From contig JBCFYV010009882.1 of NCBI GenBank assembly GCA_039000515.1, forward strand, positions 104,554,821 through 104,618,820: a DNA stretch of 64,000 nucleotides, given 5' to 3'. Made by a program: the position numbers and the translations under genes. The stretch comes from Timema cristinae (Eukaryota > Arthropoda > Insecta > Phasmatodea > Timematidae). The notes under the pieces are model-generated. The model was not told the origin of the DNA. It saw only the letters and a program-made list of their open reading frames with translations, and did not search any database. Shown piece after piece: positions 1 to 11,596 of the stretch (within the stretch, counting starts at the first letter, position 1; each line of letters starts with the position of its first letter).

Positions 1-171
1 AAGGGAAGTAAGACGCGGAGATTAAAAAAATGTATCACCACTGAATATGAGCAAATGCTTGAATCTTTGAATTCAAGCACAGAGCTACATGGAAATATTT
101 ATACACATTTTTAATAAAAATAAGAGATACAAATCTTCCTTTTACCTAATTAAAATTTACTATTGTCATAC

Positions 172-357
172 CTGCCCATTGAGACGGATATCGTTTAGTC
201 TATACCAGTCTTCTTCATTGTTATCTACTGACATTAGACTATCTTCTTCAGGTACCCAGTTTAATCCAAGGAAAAGACGAACTTCTTCACCAAGAGATTG
301 CATACTGATGGCAGGATATAGTCCACCCAATGGTAGTGGAAGAAGAATGGTGCCCAA
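172..357 (-). CDS. SPRYD3: SPRYD3-like gene, exon d (end of first SPRY domain)
   Basis: Internal coding exon of 62 codons with no partial codon at either end. It begins after the acceptor ...aaacatag and ends at donor CAG|GTATGA. The peptide contains GGLYPAISMQSLGEEVRLFL followed by an acidic stretch and EEDWYRLNDIRLNGQ. This matches, from memory of the family, the end of the first SPRY domain of SPRYD3, where a Gly-Leu-(Phe/Tyr)-Pro-Ala turn and SLGEEVRL precede an Asp/Glu-Trp-Arg-Leu-(His/Asn)-Asp-(Val/Ile)-Arg segment. SPRY domains are beta-sandwich protein-binding modules; the partner of SPRYD3 is not known to me. The rest of the gene, including a second SPRY domain if it is like vertebrate SPRYD3, would lie left of the window. 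The apparent upstream start in this frame is only the acceptor region. Confidence 0.85.
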
Positions 358-1084
358 CTATGTTTGCATACAAAACATTTTAGTAATCTGATTTGGAATT
401 GTATGAAATGCAAGAAACAAAGCATCTGTGGGCACACAATGTCTAGTTTGATTTATCGGGGATAGGGAGGTGGGTATATGAATCCTTGAGCCAGATGTAC
501 TCAGATTTGTTTTTTTAAATAGTTTTCCACTCTTCCTGCAACGTAATTTGGTATATTTCCTCTACTCTTATCTCTATGTTTAGCTCCCAGCAGCAAACGC
601 TGTTAGGTCCACAAGTTGCAAGTTTGTTTCCTGCTTTCACATCTTGTCAAAGAAACACACACACACATATATATAAATATATAAACAAATATTCCACTAA
701 CTCATCTTGATATCCATTCCGCATTGAATAGCCAAGCAGGCCTGGTTTATTGAATTATATTATTCGAAAAGTTTTGCAAGACAATCAAATTTGTTATCTA
801 TTGTCAGAATTATGAAAGAACACAATTTTAGTAACTTAAAATTTAATATATAGTTATATAAAAATAGAAATATTAAGTGTGAAAACATAATCTTTTGTGA
901 AAATAACAAAATATATATGTTTTATTATCATAGCATTATGTTTAAGATGTGTTGCTGGTTAAAATGTTAATATTGTCACATACCAAAACAAAACCTTTAT
1001 TACTTTGTAAAACCTAGAATTAAATAATATATTGTGAAAACCATATAAAAATATAACTAATTAATAACATGATTGCAGACTTAC
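358..1084 (-). other. SPRYD3-like intron
   Basis: AT-rich intron between the exons at 1085-1241 and 172-357. Donor GTAAGT follows GAA, and the acceptor is catag. It contains a short CA/TA microsatellite at about 655-690 and nothing else recognisable. Confidence 0.75.
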
Positions 1085-1241
1085 TTCCCTGCCATTGCGG
1101 ACGAAGTAAATAGGCATCAAAGTACAAAATGGATCTTCTATAGCTTCTGACAATTGATCAAACTTTATACCACAGCCAATTCGATCTCCGATTTCACATT
1201 TCACACCAAACTTTGGACCAAATGTGCCTTCTTTAAAAACT
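1085..1241 (-). CDS. SPRYD3: SPRYD3-like gene, exon c (middle of SPRY domain)
   Basis: Exon of 157 nt: one base completing an Arg codon, then 52 codons. The acceptor is gtgttatag and the donor GAA|GTAAGT. The peptide VFKEGTFGPKFGVKCEIGDR continues with IGCGI and, after a short acidic loop, PIYFVRNGRE. These are hallmarks of the SPRY core: the 'F/G..K..GD.IGCGI' strand and the 'FF..NG..' strand. The loop before PIYF carries about ten extra residues compared with the RanBP9-type core, which agrees with the first SPRY domain of SPRYD3. Phase joins perfectly with the exons on both sides. Confidence 0.87.
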
Positions 1242-1985
1242 CTATAACACAATATTTACAAGATGAATAGAATATTAAAATGCACAGCTTATGTATTATA
1301 TTTCAATTCAACTAAGGGGATTTAGAAAGTTCAAATTTCATCAAAGTTGTTAAAGATGGTGTAAAAATGTTATATAGATACAATCAAAGATTTTCAGAGA
1401 TAGATTCAGTTTACCATGAACATGTGACACCAATTTTATCACAAACTTGGTACTTTTTATTTACTGCAAGGATATTTCCTCATAATTTACACTACAATAT
1501 TAGTTGTAATTGGTAATACAGATGGTAATATTAACTATACAACATTATTTTTTCTTGTTATAATATTTAAAGAATTGACTTCAATTTGGCCAAGAGAACT
1601 CTGTTGCCTAGCAAACTTTCAAATTTGGTGTTACATACCAATTTTTCCCGTTCTTTAATATTTCCACTTCTATTTATTTTAGCTACAGAAACAAATATTT
1701 TAAACATGATCAAATTATTTCAGAAGTCCTAAGTTTGCTAAGTGATGTAACTTTATTTTGTATTGAGCCCAGGTTTGCCAAGTAAATTTTCAAATATATT
1801 TACCAAACACATTTTTTTGGAGGCAATAGTAGGTTATAGAGTAAATTAAATATATATAAAACAGCTTCAAAACTTGTCCTTTGAATATGAAGCTAAGCAG
1901 AAAAAAAAGGATATGTTATTTGAAGATGATAGTTTTGCTTTTATTAGAATATTCACTTGGAACTAATCTTGTAATTCTGAGTTAT

Positions 1986-3090
1986 ATGAGGGGGGTTCAG
2001 AAAATAAAGGCACATTGATTGCGACCGCCGTGCTAGGTACGCGGCCATGTCAACGCATGTGCAAGGTGTTAGCGTGATTCATTAAGAAGTGACACCTCAG
2101 TTGTCAGAGCTTTGTAATGGTTTACGGTTGTGTACAAGTGCTTTTAAAGTGAATAATAAAATTAATTACCCTGCAATGTGCTAAGTCCAGTGATAACATT
2201 TCTTTGTGCAAAAAAGACAATGCAGCAGAAATTCATTGCTAGCTTTGTCAAGTTTATGGCCCTGCTGTAATGAGCAAACGTAAGGCTAGGAAATGGTGTT
2301 GTGAATTCAAAGATGGCCAAACTAAGGTTCACACTGAGTAATGGAGCGGCTGGCCCTTTGTTGTGTCTCCAGACTTGGTCGGATGTGTGGACAAGAAGAT
2401 CCACGACAACAGACGCTTCACACTTTCTGATCTTTCATGGATTTCGAGTCCTGTTCTGTAGGAGATTGTTACCGAGAAGCTTTAGAATCACACAGTTTTT
2501 CCTCAATGGGTGTCAAAGACATTCCCCAGAAGCAACGAATGGTATCAGTCCTACACGATTGATGGTGACAAGTTCCGTAACCACAATGTGACTGAAGATG
2601 AAACCTGGATTTTACACATTCATGTGGAAACAAAGCAGCAGTCCGTGCAATGGATGCACACAGGGTCAATAAAGCCCAATAGATTAAAGCAAACATTTTC
2701 AGACAAAAAGGTGATGGCAACTGTTCTGGGATTGAAAGGGAGTGCTGCTACTTGAATGTATGGATGATCAATGCTAGAGAAAGGTGTGGTCTGTTGTAGT
2801 CTTATGTCATCCTCCTGCATGACAACTCTTGACCACACACTGTAGCTCACAGTGTCAGTGTCCTTGACGAGTTTGGCTGGGAAGTGTTTGATCTTCCGCC
2901 CTGCAGTCTGAACCTTGCACCAAGTGACTACTACTATTTGTCTAGAACTCGAAGAAATTCATTGGCCCACAATGAGCTCAAAAAGGTGGCCTAGGACTGG
3001 CTGAACTCGCAGGTGGCAAGTTTCTAAGACATGGGTATATAGAAACTAGAGCCCTATTATTTCCGATGTCTTGACTCCGATGTCAGATGA
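1986..3090 (+). pseudogene. Mariner transposase relic
   Basis: Broken Tc1/mariner transposase read in several frames. In order: a DNA-binding part (EIH..L...YGPAVMSKRKVRKWCCEFKDG at about 2226-2310), 'NRRFTLSDLS' (about 2408), then DETWILHIHVETKQQSVQW (about 2597-2655, with the first catalytic Asp followed by Glu-Thr-Trp) and KVMATVLGLKG (about 2707), the 'DN.RPHT' region (lost), 'L.PCSLNLAPSDYYY' (about 2900-2940, with the DD34D-type final Asp) and KLEPYYFRCLDSD (about 3043-3080). In-frame stops and frameshifts make it non-functional. The left end may start after TA at about 1985 with gaggggggttcag; the right inverted repeat was not found. It lies in the intron, antisense to the SPRYD3-like gene. 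Confidence 0.8.
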
Positions 3091-4106
3091 GCAAAACCCA
3101 TCGACCAGAAGTGCACGAACATTCATCGGACATAATTATGTTCGATGTCATTTGAATGTCAGATGACGTAATATGACTAAGTCAGTTCAGTGTGTGGCAA
3201 CTGATTTAAATAACATGTAAATTTCTTCGTCGGAATCTCATATTACAAAATTACACTAACAGTTATAAAAAAAGTTCATTAAATGACATTTTAATGAGCT
3301 AATATTTCCCCAAATATGCTTGCATAACTTTATTCACCCCATAAGAAAACATAAAAATCACAGACAAAGATTTGAAATGTTTCATATTTTGTTTATTAGT
3401 CCTTAGTGTAATATTCATATATGATCACGTTTTCTGTTCAAATTCCATTCCTCTATACACAGTGGCACATGCACATGCATGTATGGGCTCTCGCTAGAAA
3501 TTATTTTATTGCAAAATTTATTTCAATTCAATTTTTAATGCTAGTAAAAGTTAATGTTCAAACTTTAAAATGAAAAATAAGATGGTCAAAATAATATTAT
3601 TAGTAAACAACATGAAATAGTAAATGATTTTTTTATTTTAATGTGGTAAGTTCGGTAAAATATTTATTGAAATGTTAATCAACACAGGTTAACCAACATA
3701 ATTCTATAACTAGTAACTAAACTAATTCTAGTTTTGTATTTAAACATATTAATTAATACAAGTTTTAAATATTGTGAGTTTGAAAAAATCCAATACAATT
3801 ATTATATTTTAGATTTAAAATTTCTAATCTAAATAAAATGATTATTTCTGAAAGGAACTAGGTAAGGTATTAAAAAAAAAAGATCATTCAATAGTTAAGT
3901 AATCTATAAAGATTTTTTTTCCCATTACTTTGTCATGGCAATACAACTCCAATCAAGGATAATTCAAAATGGACGACAATATGGAATTAGTTTACCGGTC
4001 AAAAGTAGTTTTAAAGCTTACGTTTTTAATGAGATAATTGGTATTATTTTAACAAGTTGTTAAGTAGCTGAATAATTTATAAGTGGAAATGCCAATATTA
4101 TCTAAA

Positions 4107-4199
4107 TTGTGTGTATGTGTGTGGGTGTGCATATGGGTGTGTGTGTGCATGTGTGCGTGTGTGCGTACGTACATACATACGTATGTATGTATGTATGCA
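4107..4199. repeat. GT / ACAT-GTAT microsatellite
   Basis: Mixed (GT)n, (GTGC)n and (GTAT)n run within the long intron. It is a simple sequence repeat; the reading frames through it are not meaningful. Confidence 0.9.
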
Positions 4200-4544
4200 T
4201 TGTAATGATACAGTTTTGGACCCCTCTCCTATATTAAAAAAGGTCATGGATGAAGTGTATTTTTCTTTAAAGTATGATATGTAAAATATCCTTTTAATAC
4301 TTCATCCATGGAGAATCACGCGCTTTTAGAGATAATTTCAATACACTTCAATAAAAAAAATGTTTAGTGAAGATAACTCCAGTGTATTTGTAAAAATCAT
4401 GTGACGTGCTGGCTCTACCCAATAGAAAGCCAGCCTTCACAACATCAGGTTGCCAGGAACTTTTACATTAGTTAGTTTTAACACTGGTGACAAGGGGTCC
4501 AAGAGGCAAGGGGTAGGTAATATATAAGCAGCTTGTGCGTATAA

Positions 4545-4690
4545 ATCCATAGAGTGATACAGAGAAAAGGAGTTTGATTCATCAAGCGGCTCATTAAAAC
4601 AGTGCTGGTAATATCTCTAGAGATGCACAGAAAGACAGTTTGATTCATCACACGGTTCACTAAGACAGTGCAGCAGTAACATAAATCTAT
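4545..4690. repeat. Imperfect two-copy tandem repeat, about 76 bp
   Basis: Two adjacent copies share 'aaatc(c/t)at', 'acagaaa.', 'gtttgattcatca.(g/a)cgg(c/t)tca(t/c)taa' and 'acagtgc'. They are intronic and non-coding. Confidence 0.6.
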
Positions 4691-5114
4691 GTAGCACAAA
4701 ATACTCAAAACGTGGAACATGTAATATCACACAAAAACAATCCGTAATTTAACAACTGTGTCATTTTATATCATATCTTCAGTACCGAAGGTGTAATCAT
4801 ATAAATAAATCGTGTGTAACATTAAAAGTATTGCTCATTTCATAATAATAAGTATCATATATAATCATATCACATCACCGTGCACAAGTGCATAGTAAGG
4901 CATGTACGCATCATTATTATAAATAGTGCTCAATCACAGGGCAATATCAATATATAATCCTGTATCATCATAATTGGCGCCGTATCGCGGGTCAGTATCC
5001 AATATCTCAAAAATAAAATTCCATATCTTCATAGTATGTATGTGTGTATGTATACAATTTGTATATCATTCTCAATGATAAAATAATGATTTTATATAAA
5101 CAAATAATTCCTAC

Positions 5115-5318
5115 CGTCCTTCCTCAGTTGACAGACCTACACTCTCATGTTCATAACCAACATGGATATCTAAGGGATATCTTTTGGAAGACAAGCCGAT
5201 AGACATACTTCCATCCATTCCTGTGTCAATAATCTCCACTTCAAAATAACAGGTATCGGGTGTGAGAGGCTCTTCAGCTATATACACACCCACCTTATCA
5301 TTTTCTTCAGAAGAATAA
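5115..5318 (-). CDS. SPRYD3: SPRYD3-like gene, exon b (start of SPRY domain)
   Basis: Exon of 204 nt. It starts after the acceptor attatatttcag, uses one base to complete the Ser codon begun in exon a, and ends at CG|GTAGGA. The peptide reads YSSEENDKVGVYIAEEPLTP, then a strand with CYFEVEIIDTG, then MSIGLSSKRYPLDIHVGYE and ESVG. This is the canonical opening of a SPRY domain: 'PL....YFEVEI.D.G..G...IGL....Y.L...(P)G(W/Y)...S(V/Y)'. The joined exon a/b boundary gives GDFLSYSSEENDKVG, which parallels the 'DGDTLSYHG..GEVG' stretch I recall for SPRYD3. A Tyr replaces the usual Trp in the Gly-Trp motif. Confidence 0.87.
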
Positions 5319-6255
5319 CTGAAATATAATAGACAAGTCATGACATATGTCAGTTGAATTTCATCCCAAATCCTCAATCAAGAATATAACAGTCTTATTT
5401 ATACAAGCTTAAAATATAACACAATTGCTAGCACCATTTCTAAATATTAAATATAAAACCTTTGGTGCAAAATTTGATATTAGAAACATTGTAGTGATAC
5501 GGATGATTACAAATTGGGTGTAACATTGTTTTAAGTTCTTATACAACCTATGGAAATGATGCTGTAAGTGTTCGTAAGAGTAACAACGTTCAAGTGTAAG
5601 CAAATTCAGTCGATCAAAATTGAAATAACATAAATTAATAGTATAACACAAATGTACACAATTTCTCATATAGTCTAATGAAGTTTAGAACAAAATGGTC
5701 AAAAATATGTTTTCAGTAAATTACCTTTAAATGAATTTTTCTCTGAAAAACAAGTCCACAGTGTTATTTATCAAGTTGAACAATCCACAAATATCAATGT
5801 TTAGTAAAAACTTTAACTTATGATAAAACATTCCACAAATTATGCTAAAATATAGGTTCATGAGGGATTTTAAAAAAAATTTAAATAGTTTTTGAGAAAT
5901 TCAAATTAAAATTTTTTATGGCATGACCTTTGAATTAAAAGCTTATAAAATTTACTTAAAACTCGTATGATATGTAGAACAAAGAAATATACATTGTTGC
6001 AGAAACATAATGGAAAAAAGGAAATCATATTCTACCAAAGAGCATATTAAAATAATATTCATTGTTACAGAAACAACGAGAAAGGAGGAACATTTCTGTC
6101 CACAGATGAGCATATCAATCAATTCCCCTTTTAAAAACCCATTCATTGGAAAATATATATTTGTTTATAGTTGACCAACTATTGGTTTTATAAAAACACT
6201 TTTTTGATTTCAGGGGGTCATGAAACTTCAACATTCAACAAAACTTGATACTGAC
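5319..6255 (-). other. SPRYD3-like intron between exons a and b
   Basis: Donor AAG|GTCAGT and acceptor atttcag. It contains a fragment (about 5950-6200) of the dispersed P repeat described at 42.9-49.9 kb, recognised by a 'gttacagaaaca..gagaaa.gaggaac' segment. The rest is unremarkable AT-rich sequence. Confidence 0.7.
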
Positions 6256-6502
6256 CTTAAAAAGTCACCTTCTACACTGATTCTTTCCACTCTCTGTTTA
6301 ATTACATCTCCTTTGAGATATGAGTATTTCATTGGAAACATAGGGTCAAAGAATGGTTGGATATTTTGGGAAATAACTTGTTCCATTTTAGAGTCATTAA
6401 ATGAATCAAACAATTTCTTCACAGATACTAGAATATGAGGGTTCACACAGATTAACATGAGCCTTTGTGAAGAATATTGTTTAGAATTCACTATATGATA
6501 AC
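6256..6502 (-). CDS. SPRYD3: SPRYD3-like gene, exon a (linker upstream of SPRY)
   Basis: Coding exon of 247 nt behind a strong acceptor (tttctttatttccag) and ending at AAG|GTCAGT. It starts with two bases of a split codon, so an upstream exon ending with one spare base must exist; I did not find it. The last residues, KQRVERISVEGDFL, align with the 'QERFKHILVDGDTL' stretch before the first SPRY domain of SPRYD3. The first 60 or so residues (SQRLMLICVNPHILVSVKKL and onward) are well-formed protein but match no domain I recognise, and they differ from the vertebrate N-terminus as I remember it. The in-frame GTG at 6491 is not a start; the exon continues to the acceptor. Confidence 0.75.
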
Positions 6503-7017
6503 CTGGAAATAAAGAAACACACTATTAATTTTTACATGAATCAATCTAATATATTTTAAAATACTGGCCTTAGGGTAAGACAGTATTGATCCATCACAAC
6601 AGTTTTTAACTTTTTGTGTCCTACTTTATTTGCTAAATTGAATGCCAAAGTAGCCATATTTAAATTGAATGTATGTTATATTGTAGTGCTTCGCTACATG
6701 GATTATGGTGTATATGTACTTAGATTGCACAACAAAAACAGCATGAGAACTCAAGTTCGAAACCTTGATTCAAAATTACCCGAGAAAATATCCGATGTGG
6801 TGTGGCCAGACGAAAACCTTTTTACTCTTTGTCTATGGAACCTTCTAAAAAAGTATATACCTTTGGTTCGCAATTCCCACTAGCTGTTTGCCAGATTTTC
6901 CCCTCATTGTGGCTCTTCTTCCCGTCCTGCCATTGGTCAATGTTCACTGCATTGCACCAGTGTAACGTATCACCTGTCATCACTATATATATATGAGCCA
7001 GCTATACCCACTTTTTT
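6503..7017. other. No gene seen
   Basis: AT-rich sequence just upstream of SPRYD3-like exon a, so presumably intron. The open frames here carry no recognisable protein signal and overlap each other. Confidence 0.5.
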
Positions 7018-7268
7018 TAGCATCGTGTCTTACTGCCCGTTCGGGTTACACGCTTATGTACTAATTAAGCTAATGGTTTTAGGGATTAGGAAGGTTATAT
7101 TTATAAGTGTACCTGCATTTGTATGGAAGAAGAGTGGAACACCATTTGGGGAAAGCCACCCTCAGTAAACCCGACCAAGATTAGATCCTCGATCACCCCA
7201 TTTTCAGCAGTCTAGTCTATTACAAGAATAGCACGTTAGACTGTGCTGCCACCGAAGCGGTTCTCTCA
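7018..7268 (-). mobile_element. SINE-B copy (tRNA-derived)
   Basis: Read on the minus strand it has a tRNA-like head near 7268-7190 (box A region 'ggtggcagcacagtctaac', degraded box B 'gatcgaggatctaatct'), a body with 'ccatacaaatgcaggtacac', and the 3' tail 'cccgaacgggcagtaagacacgatgcta' (in pieces). This is the family best seen at 12948 and 61478. It is non-coding. Confidence 0.75.
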
Positions 7269-7773
7269 GAGGTACCACATACTTGTTAAGTTAAGCATGT
7301 ATGCATTGTAATAATTATTCTAAATTCTCTTGCTTGGCCAAATTATCCTTGTAACACTTTCTAAACTCCTTTTTGTGAGAGTAATCTTCTATCTAAATTT
7401 CCAAATGATGAAATAATAAATATAGTACCTGAGTTCACCTTAAATATTTTATATATATTTATTTTGGAATTAGTTTGGGGGAAGACACCATTAAGAGGTT
7501 TTTTTTTTTTTTGCTCCATAAAATTCGTAGGCCTATATAAAGAGTTCTCTATTAGTAATGTATGGGATATCTCCATTTTGAGAGCATCCTTTTTACAAGT
7601 AACTTGTTCCTCTATACATCACAGGTTGTAATTTTATTCCAATACTTTGAGTGGTAATGCGCTGCTATGTTTGTTTGAATGTTTGGAAAGATTCGTTATT
7701 ATATTTATTTGTGTATACATGTTTTTTAATCGCTATATGCGCATCCTCACCCAGGTGCAGAATATTGTAAATA

Positions 7774-8157
7774 CAGTAGACTCGCGACTAACCGAGGTAA
7801 TTGGGACTGAGCCTAACTCAGATACAAAAAAAACTGGGATGATATGGAGTGTGTAAGATAGGTTATAATAGAATTTATAGGTTTATAAGCGTAACACCGG
7901 GCGCAGTGTTCTGTCTTTTGTTCATAATCGGTTCTTACCTCACTTCTCATACATTTAACTACCGTATTATATAAAAGTAATGTAAACAATACTTTATACT
8001 AGTTATAGTAATACAGTATATTTATATATAGGTTTAAGTAAAAAAACTAATGTATAAAATATTTAACTATTGTATAAATATTGTGATAAAATTGAACACT
8101 TTGACAAGACTGAGTGTCTCGGTTAACATGGAGCCTCCGATAATTGCGAGTCTACTG
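7774..8157. mobile_element. Pogo/Tigger-like MITE
   Basis: Non-autonomous DNA transposon of 384 bp. The terminal inverted repeats begin CAGTAGACTCGC at both ends and continue imperfectly for about 24 bp ('..ta.c.gagg'). The element is flanked by TA on both sides (7772-7773 and 8158-8159), the expected target duplication. The 'CAGTAGA.TC....TA.CCGAG' terminus is typical of pogo/Tigger elements. No transposase is present. Confidence 0.85.
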
Positions 8158-9319
8158 TAGTTATCATTTGATCTGCGAAGTTAATGAAATTATCTCGTGT
8201 GTATATCCTCTTGGGTTTCGGCAGATTGGACTTATTAGTGGATGTAGCCTTGTGTTTGCCTTATTAACTATACTATCTGTGTATAATATATTTTTGTTTG
8301 TAAAATATGTTTTCAAATTTTTTATTCTAAATAAAACTATATCTGTTACAGTTTATCCTCCTTTCAGCTTTATTTGGAGACGTAGAATACATAGAACGGT
8401 AGGTTTACAATACCTAGGCTTATCTACACATTGTATAGCTCTCTTGGAGTTTGCCATCATCATGCGTGGGACACCGGGGGTTAAACTAATATACAGCAAT
8501 GTATGTTTATGACAAACCAAAAAACAGTCATATAAATCCATGTAAAACAACACATCTCCAAAATATTTCTATCATTTACTAAACACAAATCTTATAGCAG
8601 TGCTAGAGTGTAGACATTAAGCCTGATGAATCTCTCTATTCATTATTAAGGCTAAAATTATCGTAACCTACCCTCAAATTTGGAATGTGCTTTACCAAAA
8701 TACTAAAATTGGCAGCAATTTTATTTTTTTCAGCAAAAGCTTGCGTTAAGTACGCAAACACAGTCCTAGTGATTGATATGAGAAGACATGATCCGATGTA
8801 AGCTCACGGAAGAGTCCATCCAAACTAAACTGATTACAGCTGCCACAACCGCTCAATGGCGTCACAAAAATAAGAGCCCAAATTAGTGTTTAAAATATTA
8901 CAAATATTCAAACCTAAATTTGAAGCCCTGCGTAGTTTATATTAGCATATATTAGTATGTTTCTTTGCCCAACCTACCAGTAACTTAACTTGACCTTTCA
9001 GGCATTAACAAATTAGGATTTCAAATAATATGGCTCAAATAAACAATTTTGGCCTAATACTTACTTATTGGACAAGATGTCCTTTAACAACACAAAGGAT
9101 CATGGGTCAAAATAATAATACACAGATCATAAGTTAAATCAACACAAAAATTTGTCAATAGTTATTTTTCTCTTATGATTTTAGTGAGTTTTGTTTTACT
9201 TATTCCAACTCTATAAATCTCACAGTTTTCTTTAAAACTAGACGACGACGATAACAACAATAACAACAACAGTAATAACAATAACATTAATAATATAGGG
9301 GCTTCTGTTTATTTTTATC
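8158..9319. other. No gene seen
   Basis: AT-rich sequence. A short mixed trinucleotide run (gac/aac/aat) lies at about 9240-9298. A 122-codon open frame that begins in the MITE terminus and crosses 8158-8512 has no recognisable domain and is probably fortuitous. Confidence 0.5.
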
Positions 9320-9721
9320 AGTACAGCAGGTATTGGGTGGTAGGTTGTGGATGCTCAGTAGTGTAAAGTGACTCAGCACCTATCTAACAAACACATTGTT
9401 TACTGTCTACTGTCGATTCAAGTCGTGTAGTGATCTATTTAAAATGAGTGATATCATCAATGAGTGCCACCTGTGAAGTGTATGCAGTTACTCGTCTTCT
9501 CTAGGCAAGAAACACTAGTGCTGTAGTGCTGCAGAGATTCATCGCCAACAACTCTGCAAGGTTTATGGACCAAACATTAGTGAAGGAATGTTTAAAATGG
9601 CCGAACGAAGAGCGATCTCATGCAGAAAGTGGATGCAAAGGTTAAGGAGAACTAGCGCTTCACAATAACTGAACCTTCACTTCATTTCATGTACTGTTCT
9701 CTATGAATATGACAAAGACAC

Positions 9722-10856
9722 TGTAACCTTGATACAACATGGTCAAGAAGAAGTTGTAACACTCACCAAGCCAGCCCCAGTTGACTCGTCCACAATAAAC
9801 CGAGATGCACTTCACCACAAAATCCGTGTTCAACTGAACCGAAGTTCGAGGCTCGCCGCTGGCCGTGTTGAAAGAGCTCCCCCCTCTTCTTCGCCCGAGA
9901 GAACAAGAGACAAGCGAGCTGCGCGTGCATTCAGAGAAACTTCCATGGACTATACTTGTGCGTGTGACCAATGCCCACAGGCCTCGAGATTCTTCTCGAA
10001 CATCCCTCCCCCTTTCGCTCCGCGAGCTGAGAACGCATGATTTTCACAGTGTATATAATGGTTGGAGCCCAGAGTAGGGACACACATTGCACTCTGGGCT
10101 TTCAAGGTAAATAGCCTAATTTATACAGGCTGGACGCTATTCTCTAAATTCATTTTGGCTGTAAATTTCTATCTTTAAAAATTCCATTTATATTTCTACG
10201 AATAATGTTTTATTGCAACGATCTGTTATGTCAGCCCTTAAGGCATTCTTATACTAGAAGAATCGTTTGTCTCCATTAATATTTTGGTATCTTTAATGTT
10301 TGCAATTAGTTTATATTTACCGCCTTGCTTTCTACTAAGGTTGGGTAAATGTGGGGCCGCGAGCCGGCCAGTGCTTATATCTACTGTAGGCATCCTGATT
10401 GTTAATGAATGGATTAGGTTGTCCTACTAATGTTGGACTTTATATTATGTCAAATATTAGATTAATGTTGGTGCCTTCATTTAGGTTTGGGACTTGAGCC
10501 CTTGACTCACTAAATGTTTCGCACCTTGAACAGGTGTTGGCTCTCTGCCCATGCTGGTGGTAGACATCTTATATTATTTGTTTTTGTGTAACAGGAGACC
10601 AATTTATTAGATTTTTATGCTATTCTCTGATGAGGCCATTTTGGGGCCGTCTAAAGTATAAGGAGCCGCCTGATGTTATTGTTGTAATGCCCTACAGGCC
10701 CTGGCGGTGTCCATTGTTCCTTATAGCCCTTCAGGCTTACCTTAAGCGCCGCTCCCTGATTGAGTTGTACTATGTTTTTTGCAAATAAATTTATAACTCT
10801 CTTGTGCTTACCTCTGTGTGTTATTTATGTGGGGATAGTATTGGGGGTAAGTCACA
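9722..10856. mobile_element. Solo LTR, 1,135 bp, with 4-bp target duplication
   Basis: The segment starts TGTAACC and ends GTCACA (TG...CA) and is flanked by ACAC at 9718-9721 and 10857-10860. Its position is fixed because it splits a mariner reading frame exactly. Inside it, a TATA-like element (gtatataatgg, about 10050) and a polyadenylation signal AATAAA (10784-10789) are in the order expected for a plus-strand LTR. It is more GC-rich than its surroundings. No internal retrotransposon genes are present, so it is best explained as recombination between two LTRs. The superfamily (Ty3/gypsy or Bel/Pao) is inferred only from the TG/CA ends and the short duplication. Confidence 0.75.
10050..10060 (+). 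promoter_or_regulatory. Putative LTR TATA element
   Basis: The sequence gtatataatgg lies about 330 bp inside the solo LTR, upstream of a 0.7-kb stretch that ends near an AATAAA. The plus-strand orientation is inferred from this order. Confidence 0.4.
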
Positions 10857-11596
10857 ACACATTAGGTTATCACAAGGTTTGCCCTCGGTGGGTGGTCATA
10901 AACAAAAAGACAGTCTCAGGGGGGCACAAGCATTCACGGACCAAACCAAGGAAGTTCAAGCAAACATTGAATGCCAATAAGTTCAGGGCAACAGTTTTTT
11001 GGGACCAAAAATGAGTATTGCATGTTGACTTCATGACACAAGTAACCACAATGAATTACAAAGATTAATGTGAGAATTTACAAAACTTTGTATGTCCATT
11101 CAGAACAAAAAGCACGATATATTGACTTCCAGTGTTTTCTTGCTGCACAACAAAATGCGCCAAATACCGAGGTTTACACCCAAGCAATGTTTGATCAATT
11201 AAATTGGTAATTGTTTTATCCGCCATCATAGTCTCGACTTTGCTCTGAGCCACTATCACCTTTTCAGACACATGAAACAGTGGCTGAATCTACAGCGCTT
11301 TTAGAACAGCGAGGAGTTGAAACTGGCCATACAGATGTGGCTGTGCTCAACAGGCAGCCCAGTTATTTCATGAGGGAAATGAAAACTTATATTTCCCAAT
11401 ATGTATGAAAGATGCTGACATTTAAATAGCGACTATGCGGAGAATTATTTTAGAAGTGTAGATTTGTTTGTATGTGATATTTAATATTTTAACCCGCCAC
11501 ACCCCACCCTTCCCTTTTCCACCTGTAATTATTGTATTTTTATAACCAGCCAGAAGTTACTTTCCTAACTACTCTCTTTATAATTTGGACATTACA

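Larger units (their letters stand above)
1242..5114 (-). other. SPRYD3-like long intron
   Basis: Intron of 3.9 kb with donor CG|GTAGGA and acceptor ttatag. It contains a mariner relic (about 1986-3090), a GT/ACAT microsatellite near 4107-4199 and a degenerate tandem duplication of about 76 bp (4545-4690). The stretch 3200-4100 is plain AT-rich DNA in which I see nothing. Confidence 0.75.
9320..11470 (+). pseudogene. Second mariner transposase relic, split by a solo LTR
   Basis: The left part (about 9340-9721) encodes remnants such as 'EIHRQLCKVYGPNIS' and, frame-shifted, 'RRFTITELSLHF'. The right part (10861-11470) encodes KVCPRWV, HSRTKPRKFKQTLNANKFRA and TVFWDQK, then 'VLHVDFMT', 'SSVFLLHNK.R' and 'LDFALSHYHLFRHMKQWL'. 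All are segments of one mariner transposase in the right order, with many stops and frameshifts. The body is interrupted at 9722-10856 by an LTR insertion. If the insertion is removed the frame runs through the junction (LYEYDKDTLGYHK), as expected for this family at that point. Confidence 0.8.

Noticed and set aside
8144..8512. 122-codon ORF, hydrophobic
   Set aside because: It starts inside the terminal repeat of a MITE, and the composition is that of AT-rich random sequence rich in Phe/Ile/Leu codons.
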